Below are positions 55,322-64,000 of a stretch of 64,000 nucleotides of DNA, in pieces. This DNA is from Symbiodinium microadriaticum (lineage: Eukaryota; Sar; Dinophyceae; Suessiales; Symbiodiniaceae), in assembly GCA_001939145.1 (NCBI GenBank), contig LSRX01000692.1, positions 329,548 to 393,547 on the forward strand, read 5' to 3'. A model generated the notes under the pieces. The model saw nothing but the letters and a program-made list of their open reading frames with translations. It was not told the origin of the DNA and made no database searches. A program made the position numbers and the translations under genes. Position 1 is the first letter of the stretch, and each line of letters begins with the position of its first letter.

Positions 55322-55340
55322 GCTACTACTACGACTACTA
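55273..55340. repeat. (CTA/CTG)n trinucleotide repeat, 5' side of the LINE
   Basis: A mixed CTA/CTG tract of about 68 bases ending in CGACTACTAGC. It has the same two-triplet composition as the tract beyond the LINE's other end. Confidence 0.93.
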
Positions 55341-55759
55341 GCTGTTCCGGCACATGTGATAGGATGCAACCCTGAGAAACATACAATTCCGAGTAGATTC
55401 CGAGACATGTCATGAGATGGTTCAAGACACTCCGGTGTGTATACTAGCTGTTACTCTCCGAAAGCTTCTGCAGGTGGGCTCTCTCAAACCCTCCTGTTGC
55501 GACAATCGAACCCAGCATCATCAGCATCATTGTCTCCCTGCTTCTCCGAAAAATGCGGGACGACATGCTTCCAAAGGCGAGCCGTGACAGGAGATGCGGG
55601 CCTATGCATGCCCGAGTTTGCCCGGAGTGGGGTCAAGTCCTCAGCCAGCCACTCGGCCCGGCGAGTTGACAGAAGCAGCGTCCCACCATGCCCTCTGGAA
55701 AGGCCCTGCAGGAAGAAACTTCATTGCAGTCCAAACGCCCTCGCACAGGGGGCACATGA

Positions 55760-56330
55760 AGCTGGAAAGCTTGACAATGCCTGGCGCAGGTTTGCCAGCG
55801 CCAACTCATCCAGGAATTGCCTCACCAAAGAAACTCTTGGGTAAGGTCAACAAGCATTCTCATAACATCGGAGAGGAGCGGTGAACCGTCGATGTTGGAG
55901 ATGAAGAGCACCTTGTTGTTGCTCTAAGATGGGAGGCGCAATAAGCTTTCGGTGACTTTGTTTCAACTGAAAAATATGCGACAGGGCCAGACTTGTTTGT
56001 GGCTGTAAGCGTCAGGCTGTCGGTCCATCAGTGGGATGCATGTCTTTGAGGTTCATCCGCTGAAAAGACAGCGAGCCAGATGCGCGAAGATCCATCAACA
56101 ATGCACGAAGTCGACAGTAGCCTTGCCACAGCGACAGCACCGACGATGAAAGACTCCATGGTACTACGTGGTCATCGGTGGCATGGCTTTCAATTCGCTT
56201 TGCTGCCACGTTGCTCATTTCCTCCCTCAGCCAACCGCACTCGTTTATGTGGAAGGCCTCATTCTTCTGGCCACCCAGGCGCCTGCCACAAAGAGATGTA
56301 CCGAGAATGTGCGGAATGGTTGGACCCGAC
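55760..56330 (-). CDS. unrecognised multi-exon gene
   Basis: Three minus-strand segments. About 55935-55850: NNKVLFISNIDGSPLLSDVM followed by RMLVDL, very protein-like. About 55830-55765: RQFLDELALANLRQALSSF, an amphipathic helix. About 56270-56030: NECGWLREEMSNVAAKRIES, then SLWQGYCRLRALLMDLRASG. The first two are separated by only a few bases plus a frame change, consistent with a short intron. I do not recognise a family. The gene lies just upstream of the LINE and on the same strand. Confidence 0.45.
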
Positions 56331-56850
56331 ATTACTTCTACTGCGGTCGTGCTCTTGCACTCTCGCTGTCACATGCATGCTTTCCGCATCTTCTTTATGG
56401 TGTTCTGTGTTTTTCGCCTCCGGCTCTTGGACTTCTGACTCTTATTGAGCTGGTAGTTCTGCAGATATTTTGCAGCTATGATAACATGGTGCTTGAGCCG
56501 TTGTTCTCTGCGGTCTGCACAACTGCTGTTCTGAAATGGAATTTTTGCAGACCTAAGCAATCCCGTGTCAATTCACGTCCTGCTAAGATCCGATGAATAC
56601 AAACCTGCCGAAACCTTCCTGACATGCTACATCGTCACCCCGGCTCATGGACTACAAACCTCTTGAAATACAAACGCATGCGCAATAAGAGGCTGTTGGA
56701 AAGAGAACTATCCCGGGCTATTTCAAATCTACGCCAATAAAGTTCTGGAACCCAAGCGACGGTGACAACCTGGTGCACACGAACCATCAGACTGAGAGCC
56801 ATTCCAACAACTAAGAATCCTTCAAGATCTCATGCAACAAGGCCCCAAAA

Positions 56851-57390
56851 GTGCAAAGCCCTCCAGTTGTGTTGGGAACAGTCCCATCCCACCTCTGCGA
56901 CTTTGTCAGGGAAGCAACGCAATTCCTTCTCTTGGGAAGCAGCTCGTGTTGCCTCAACACGCAAGACTCCAAGCCCCGGAATACGGCACTGATCTCTGAC
57001 TTGGCTCCAAGGCTCCCGAACGATGGCCAGGCCACTGGCCAACCGCATGGTGTGGAGATGCAAGTAAACACCGTCCGATACAGTCCTGAACCAAAATATA
57101 GCAAAAAGCAACGGAACGAAAGACTCTGGCAAACCATTTCTAGTGTGCCCACCAGCACACCCCCGCCTTGCAACTTGGCCGGCAGCTGGCATACGATCCT
57201 GGGTGAGGCAAACAAGCGGATACTTAGGATTTATCCAAATATACTCGCACATGCAGCAACTCCATCACAAGATCTTTCCAAGAACGACAGAGAGGTTGCC
57301 AACGCCCGGCCACTGCTTCTCCAAGAACTCACGGATGCACCAGTTGTGCCCAAAACAGACGGACCAGCAGGTACATGGCACGGATTTTGA
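56851..57390 (+). CDS. 179-codon plus-strand open frame, doubtful
   Basis: The longest plus-strand frame on the right side. Parts are protein-like (ANKRILRIYPNILAHAATPS), but the minus strand is also open here for over 130 codons, and no domain is visible in either. I list it because it is long; it may be chance. Confidence 0.15.
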   Translation: MQSPPVVLGTVPSHLCDFVREATQFLLLGSSSCCLNTQDSKPRNTALISDLAPRLPNDGQATGQPHGVEMQVNTVRYSPEPKYSKKQRNERLWQTISSVPTSTPPPCNLAGSWHTILGEANKRILRIYPNILAHAATPSQDLSKNDREVANARPLLLQELTDAPVVPKTDGPAGTWHGF

Positions 57391-57619
57391 TGCGGATGCA
57401 TTGACTACGGCCTTTGACTATTCGTTGCCCTTGGCCCCTGGCCCCGAAATGCGCCACTCGGTCTGTCCTAGTCGCACCAGGGTCACTACACCAAACCATT
57501 GCTCCCCCGTGTTGTCGCCATGCAGCCGTCGGTTTCTTGAAGCCCGTCGAGCACTGCGTTTCCGATTCTCCGTCCCAGCCCTCCTGGTACCCTCATGTCA
57601 CGGGAGCGGCACACAGATG

Positions 57620-58300
57620 TTACGCAAACCCCGAACCATGCCCGAGGTCTGAGCTCCACTCGAGGACTCGATGTCTCTATCCACTGGCAAATCGAGAAAG
57701 TCCATCATGTTTGAAGCCTTGGCAGACTCTGAATCTGAGCACTGCGCATGGATATGACAGTTGAGCCACAACTGACTTCGATGTCGTTCGTTCTCAATGG
57801 TCGAAAAGGCGCTCCAAGCACTCTGCTGAACTTCCTCTCGGAGCGCCCGAAGAGGGACCTGCGATCGAATGCGGCTCGCATGGCACGTGGATGCCGAAAA
57901 CACTCTGGTTACTTCGGTTGCTGACGAGAATCGCCAGAAAGGCATCACGAGAACTTGCTAGGCACAGGAGCTCCAGGATCAGCTCGCCGTAGAGCAGCTG
58001 TGTCTCGTTGATGTCGAAAAGCGTGACTCTTCGAACCCCAACCTGCAGACACACTCCGTCGAGGTCGAGCAGCACTAAGCCTGCTCGAAGTAGCGGAAGG
58101 GTCCTGCCTGGGCCTTGGCAAGGGCTTCGAGGCTGTCGAAGCCACTGAGGCCTCCCACGACGCAGCGAAAGTCCTCCACAGGGCCTCCTGCTCAGGCGAT
58201 CAGACAGGGGATAGAGCAGAAGCGTGTAGTTGCTCCTGGCCATATCCGCAGTAGCCGGCGACAGGTTGCTGCACGCACTGAGGCTGCCTCCACAAGCACA
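57620..58300 (-). CDS. unrecognised gene, at least two exons
   Basis: Minus-strand segments: about 58250-57950 contains YTLLLYPLSDRLSRRPCGGL, LVLLDLDGVCLQVGVRRVTL and NETQLLYGELILELLCLASS. About 57870-57630, in a different frame, contains PLRALREEVQQSAWSAFSTI and MMDFLDLPVDRDIESSSGA. Both look like parts of a folded, mostly helical protein. The frame change between them fits an intron. No family is recognised. It may be the upstream part of the gene at 56.3-55.8 kb. Confidence 0.4.
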
Positions 58301-58404
58301 ACAAACAAGAGGGCGGGATGGACAGCAGAAGAACTGGAGCACAGGCTTGAGCTGACTTCGGCAGGAGATGCATGTCAAAGAATCAGGCATGCACCACTCC
58401 CTGC

Positions 58405-58497
58405 GACATACATGCATGCATACATACATACATACATACATACATGCACGCATGCATGCACGCGGCGTACATGCATACATACATACACACATACACA
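58405..58497. repeat. (CATA)n/(TGCA)n microsatellite
   Basis: Imperfect CATA and CATG tetranucleotide repeats over about 93 bases. Frames through it give cysteine/methionine-rich strings that are by-products. Confidence 0.9.
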
Positions 58498-58549
58498 AAT
58501 GAATGTTTAGGTTAGACTTCTTTGGGTGGACGGCCGTGATGAGCCGTCA

Positions 58550-60280
58550 GGATCCTCGGCAACTCCGATCAACGTGATGATTCGGCCCGGAGACTTCCGT
58601 GATGCCACGCTCGCTTCGGCACCCTGCAGTTTGCATTCTTACTTTTGGCTTCCCATCCTGCCCCACCTCAGTTAAAATTGAAACAGAAGAACCAGCAACC
58701 TTCGTGCACCGAATCGTCAATGCCTGCCTCCGTGCAGGCAATGTAGGGTGGGCGGTTCGGAACAGGACGCTGTTTCGCAGCCTGGCATCTTGCACAGGTT
58801 CACTCAGACTCTGCATTCTTCTCTGTCATCCTCTGCGCCTCGCCCGTCCTCACCCCCAATTTTTGAACATGGCACACATGGAGTTTGACGTCAACACGGA
58901 TTGAGGACCTCGCGCCACATCAGGAATCGCTCTTCGAATCCTGCGTTTACCTTGAAGCACGAATCGCACCAGCTGCTGTTGCAAGATGAAGGATGCATAG
59001 GGGTAGCTTGCCGGCTTGCACATACATGCTGTGTCAGTCTGGTGGTTGCAAGCGTTTGAAGATAAAGCAGTGCAACTTGTAGTTCCTGCTCCTGCGCGGT
59101 ATGCAGCTGCACTCCTACTTGCCTCGAAAGCAGCGCTTAAGATATGCGAACAAGGTGCATGACAGCTTAAGCCCTAGACACAACCGGCTTCGCCAAGCTC
59201 TTCCAAGGCGCCGAAGCCAGTGGAAGCTGCCTTTCGAATGAGAGCGGCCGGCACACCCATACAATGGCCCAGGCCCAAGCCCAAAGAACCTGCCGGGTTG
59301 GGAAGCGAGAGCTACTTTTACCTGGGCCGCACTGGTGGCCTGCAAGCCGGATCGACGACACACTTGCCCAGCCATGACCCTCCATGGCGCGATGTCAAAG
59401 ACGAAGTGTAGGCTAGTAAGACAATGAGACTTCCGGACAACGCTGGAGCTTCAGGTCAATCAAGTCATATACCGAAAGAAAGATTCAAACGAAGGGCATG
59501 AACTGTCTACTGTCTTGCTTGAGTCTCTTCCACACTGACACCAGTGATCGTGCGGCTTCGTTCAGGACAAGGACATGACATCGGGAAGTTGTAGATGCTT
59601 CAATGCTTCAACAAGCAGACATTGGCTCCGTGTTCAACCCTGGAGGGCGGCAGACACCAACTGAGACAATCCCCGACTCCAGAGATGCACGCAATGCACA
59701 ATCGACGAGACCTTGTGCTCTCTGATAAAGCAAGCAAAGCAACTTGCTGGCCTTCCTGGTTTTGGGGAATTCAATGCTACGAGGTCCCTTGCTCGGACTG
59801 CCGTGTGAACCTTTGAGCCAACTCGAAACTCACAAAGAAACCTTTTGATTTTTCGAAGTTCTGCAGCTCAAAGGTCGAAAAGCCTCAGGGGACGAAAACT
59901 TGAGACCCAGGCAGGAAAAGCAACCCCGACAGGGTGCTCCTGAGACTCGACGGACTTCAGAGTGGGATTCCCCAAGTTTGGGAATATCTCCGCCTCAAAT
60001 CACTTGAACATTCTACATGTGAAGTTTCTTGCAAGCCGATACTTGCAGGCTCCAATGAAAAGGCTCCCGAGCCTCCTGACTCGAAGCCAAATTGGATATG
60101 CAGGGTTGCAGACACAGCTCTGCCAAAAGTACCTGGCAGCCTCAACATCTGCTTCTCAACAAAGGCCTGCCGATTACGTGTACCTCGGCACAGCCGGCAA
60201 GCCGGCAAACGGCTGACAGCAGTGTGATGTGCGCAGAAAAAGCGGTGCCTGCAGGGCCACTGCGCAGACACGAGTTATTA
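58550..60280 (-). CDS. weak exon candidates
   Basis: Minus-strand stretches at about 58730-58620 (ALTIRCTKVAGSSVSILTEV then GQDGKPKVRMQ), 59105-59040 (QLHTAQEQELQVALLYLQTL) and 60170-59960 (HIQFGFESGGSGAFSLEPAS) are protein-like but isolated. Plus-strand frames over the first and last are nearly as good. From 59.4 to 59.95 kb nothing can be supported. Confidence 0.18.
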
Positions 60281-60784
60281 GGTTCCCACACTTCCACCAT
60301 GTCTGCATTGCCCAATGCAAGCACCAAGGAGCAAAGTGGTAAGTACTTGTGCAGCAACAGCCAGCACAAACAAGCACTTCCCAGCATTACCTTGGCGTCA
60401 ACCAATGCTTAACAGCCCATATCACGGAATCACATGCCATCAAGGCAAACCGCCAAGGCCGAGGATGCGAGCTGTATTAGGGCACACCCGTCTTACACTG
60501 TAAAAACCACCGCAATGACACTCTCAGTTCTGTACTCATGTGCTGAGCCCGACGATATTTCTCATGCCGTCTTGGGGCTTCCTCCATGTTTATGCAAGCG
60601 GGGGGATGTCTGCGCACTGTTGCTTCGTTTCTGTTCTCGGACATATGGGTGGCGGGGTGGTAATGACGCTCTTGCCGACCTTAACCCTGAGCCCAAACCC
60701 TGAAACCCAGAATCTTAAGCATCTTGTCCGGAGAAGCGACATGTTTTGGGCATGGTCGCCATATGGGTGGGTGCTGCTACTCCC

Positions 60785-61000
60785 TGACACATAAAGAAAG
60801 AACGACATTAAGAACAAAGCCATGGAAAGAACGACGGAAAGAGAGAAATGACACCACAAAGACCAACAGATCGACAGAAATGTAAAAGCAATTCAACTTA
60901 GGAAGAAGAAGAAGAAAACAACAGAAAGACCCGAGGAAAGCAGGAGACAATACAACAAATACCTACATAGAAATGATGAACTTACAAAGTAGAACACTGG
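60785..61000. other. purine-rich, AT-rich spacer
   Basis: The plus strand here is strongly biased to A and G (repeated GAAAGA, GAAGAAGAAG and AACGAC words) and is free of open frames of note. It lies between the last weak minus-strand exon candidates and the first plus-strand coding signal, and continues as non-coding DNA to about 61.29 kb. Confidence 0.5.
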
Positions 61001-61296
61001 TTTTGCCGCTTAGTACAACCTGGTGTAGAATCAGCACAACACCCAAACACTAGCTTACACCCCGCTTCCTACAAGACGAAAAGCCCAAGTCACACTCCGC
61101 GACGACACCGGACTGCATATCAGACTGCCCCAGTGTACCACATCATGTCATGTAATACAACCCACTGAGCCTCACATGGCCGCATGCGTGGCGAGCGAGT
61201 CCCAAACTCGAGTTTTAACCGTTTCAAAAACCGTCTTTCTCAAAGTTTCCAGCAATCCCGCCTGCTGGGGTCGTTTTTGAGATCCACAAGCTGCGT

Positions 61297-63700
61297 TTGA
61301 TCAGTTTGCCAAAAGGCCAAGTTGCCAGCACTCAAAGACGGATTTTCGCTGATCATCCGCACACCGCCGCGCATGGCCAAGAGAAGGAGCAGCCTGTGCA
61401 CATTGAAGGCTGCTGCACAACGCGCTTCAATAATTTTCTAATCGCGGAATCCATCTTCCAGGTAGGCAGGAAGCTTGAAGTTTTGAGCAACCCTGAAGTG
61501 AAGAACGCGATGCAGCAAAGTCTTCAGGTTAATTGAGTTTCGTGATCCGGGAGGCTGTTCTGCACAAGCTGCCCTGGGCAACGCTGAATCCCTGAGGTGT
61601 TTGAGCGGAGGCGGGCAAAGGCATGCATGCACGTTGTGCATAAGTTTTTCTTTGCTCCTCCACCATCTTGAATCGTGTTTGAACTCCTGGTGGCTAGCTA
61701 CATCGGTCAATGTCCTAGCATGCTGCAAGGTTCGCATGTTCAGATGGCAGGTGTGACCGGACCTGAATTCGTTGAGGTATCGGCTTTTGGTAATGAAAAC
61801 GCCTTTAACCAAGCAAGTAAGCTTGTTCTTCGCTTGTGTTTTTTTCTGGGCATGTGGAAAAAACAATGAAGGGTCCCGAAAGCTCGAAGGGCCTACGGCT
61901 TCGCAGACTCCTCTCAGCCTTTGGGTTGCTTAATTATGCAATCAGCGAGAAGCTGCCTTGGGGATGCGATATCAGGCAAAAGTCGGGTCTTTGGTTGCAG
62001 CATTCACAGAGGAGCGGCCATGGATTGCAATCTAACAACGTCTTACGCGGTACTATATAAATTCTGCTGTGTATTCGTGGTTCCCGCTCTGAGGGTTTTA
62101 CCTAGGCTCTACCCGAGCTGCCAGGAGACGTGACATATATCTTCAGGCCCATGGGCAGGTCCTTGTAGCCTCAGTGGAACGAAATCACACACCGAGCAAG
62201 CACAGCTGCATCTTTCATTATCCCTCCAGGCAAGTCACACTCGAGGGAAGGGCAGCACGTTCCGCGCGTATTGTATGATACCTTCAATGTGGTGACACAT
62301 GCGCTTAGTGCCACCGGACAAACTATCCTTTTTTGACTAACCGCTTTGCAATGAAGTGCTCTTCCGGAGCTTCAGAACTTCAGGACCTGCATTAGTTGGT
62401 TCCTGCTTCTACCTGCTCGAACGCGAAACAAGCGAGCGTGACAGTGAAACAGCATGTCGACGAGTTTCTACATGCCTCTGCTGATCTACAGGACCGGTTT
62501 ACCCAAGCCGATATGGACTTTATAGCTCTATGGCACACATCAGGCGCCGTGGTTCCCCTGAGACTTGCTGTGCCTGCATGCAGCACTACATTGGTTTTTG
62601 CAGGACTGCTACGCATCGATGTTGAAGCAGGCATTGGGCACAGTTAAGGCCAGGCGGAACCAAAACCGGATCATCGCGGCCCATCCCTGTCCTAAAGTGG
62701 CTGAGCTGCTTGCTGCCACGGCGCCAATGCTTTTCCTGGGGCTACTTTCAATCCTCTCGAAACTTGTCCTTCAACTACTATTGGGCAAAGGACTCGTCTG
62801 TCCGACCTTTGTTTCAAACTGTTGAAGACCCGCGAGGTCGAGCCGTGGAGCCCCGTAGGTTATTCAAGGTTGAAGGTAATCTCCCTCAACAGAAGAAAGT
62901 CGAATGACTACACCAGCTTGCAACAGTGCCACGCAATCCGGTGGCTGCGCCGGTGGCGCAACACGCACATACGAATCGAAGATGCCTGGACAGGAACCGG
63001 CTTGACCTTCACACTTGATTGGCTACGTTCTTCTTTTTTTGCACACGTGTACACAGTGTACACTTTCGTCCAGGGTTTGTTAGGAGCTGTTGAGGAGCTG
63101 CCATGACATGAACAAGCACCCTCGAACTGGGCAGTTTCCCCAAGGCAGCATTGGTCACAAAATCTATAAGCTTACAGAAAATCGAACGTTTACTCACATG
63201 GCTTGAAAGAAATCCTTTGTTCGAATATGTCTTGATTGTGTCTAGGACACCCGGAATCAGCTGTGCTTTGAAGCAACGATGTTATCCCCAACCTGACGAA
63301 TTCACAACACGTCGCTTTTGGCTCGACCCGGCTGACACTCCAGTTAAACTCAGCTAGCCAAGACGCTCTGCAATCCATTCTGGATTCAGTGCGAGCACGA
63401 CATCACGCTGGTTGCCGATGCTGAACCTAACCTCTTGCCCTCTCAATGCTATCGTGTTCCTTGCAGCCCACCCGTCTGAACATGCGTGGAAAATTCAAAG
63501 CCGGGCTGACCAGCAGCAAATGCCGTGAAGGAAAATGCCAGATGATGATATGCTCCAAGAATATTTCGTGTTCTCACAAACTGGCTGCACAGCCCGATAC
63601 CCTGAAAGAGAAGATACATGCTCTGCCCGGGCAGCCTCCCCTATTCCAAACAAGATATGTGCCACTACGTGCCAACGCCAACCCCTTCATCAGTGGAGGA
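61297..63700 (+). CDS. unrecognised multi-exon gene on the plus strand
   Basis: Several plus-strand segments are clearly more protein-like than their minus-strand counterparts. 61370-61530: CTTRFNNFLIAESIFQ, then LEVLSNPEVKNAMQQSLQ ending at CAG|GTTAAT, a possible donor. About 61685-61830: ELLVASYIGQCPSMLQGSHV, then TGPEFVEVSAFGNENAF. 62430-62560: VKQHVDEFLHASADLQDRFT, then QADMDFIALWHTSGA. 62735-62905: YFQSSRNLSFNYYWAKDSSV, then EDPRGRAVEPRRLFKVEG. About 63180-63350: IERLLTWLERNPLFEYVLIV, then EFTTRRFWLDPADTPVKL. About 63540-63625: LQEYFVFSQTGCTARYPERE. I do not recognise the family. The YFQSSRN...YYWA and FVFSQTGCTARYP segments vaguely recall extracellular sensor (Cache-type) domains, which is only a guess. 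Start, end and joining are not established. Confidence 0.42.
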
Positions 63701-64000
63701 ATTCATCCATGATCATATATAAATCCGTGCGTTGCAAGATTAGACCGAATTCAACAAACTAGATCGCGGAGACTGGCTACAGTCTTGCGCTGCAGTCCTT
63801 AGTCTTCATAGGGTTGCTGCCACATGGTGCGCTGAATCATCTCCTCTAGTCTAGCAGCCTCCTCTGGATCTTGCACTGCTTGTATCAGGCTCACCAAGGA
63901 TATCGCAGAGGCTGAAGCAGATGCCGACCCTTCGGAAAGTTGTAAGCTGGTTGACCCAGCTTCTTGAAGTGAGTGCACCGAGGTGGCATCAAAATCATGG

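Overview
The window looks like nuclear DNA of a dinoflagellate, most likely of the Symbiodinium group (inference). It has mid-to-high GC, few long open frames, many small exons with unusual splice borders, abundant microsatellites, and two large retroelements of kinds known to be rich in these genomes. No bacterial operons, CRISPR arrays, rRNA or convincing tRNA genes were seen.

Almost every exon I can recognise lies on the minus strand, so the window reads mostly leftward as one unidirectional array. From right to left along the minus strand: unrecognised genes at 58.3-55.7 kb; a LINE-type (non-LTR) retrotransposon at about 55.3-48.3 kb with a 5' open frame, an APE endonuclease, a reverse transcriptase, two sets of zinc fingers and a 3' 2OG-Fe(II)-oxygenase-like domain; a DIRS-like tyrosine-recombinase retrotransposon at 47.7-42.2 kb (gag-like ORF, RT/RNase H polyprotein with a DNA-methyltransferase-like insertion, tyrosine recombinase); unrecognised exons at 41-38.7 kb; a voltage-sensor/cyclic-nucleotide-binding ion channel whose small exons run from about 37.3 to 28.4 kb; unrecognised exons at 26.7-23.7 kb; a CPA2-type cation/proton antiporter at 22.2-18.1 kb; unrecognised exons at 17-10.6 kb; a DUF1275 (YoaK-like) membrane protein at 7.9-6.0 kb; a coiled-coil gene at 5.8-5.4 kb; and unrecognised exons at 4.3-0.3 kb. 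Right of about 61.3 kb the coding signal moves to the plus strand, so 59-61 kb may be a divergent strand-switch region.

The two retroelements are the most striking content. Each carries an enzyme domain that standard members lack: a C5-methyltransferase-like domain nested inside RNase H in the DIRS element, and a dioxygenase-like domain at the 3' end of the LINE. The three host membrane proteins (channel, antiporter, DUF1275 protein) were recognised only by translating short segments between introns. Their exon lists are therefore partial, exon borders are approximate, and starts and stops are not fixed.

Two single-N gaps (46140 and 48159) are each flanked by an exact duplication of the adjoining sequence, which is an assembly artefact. 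One of them breaks the DIRS polyprotein frame.
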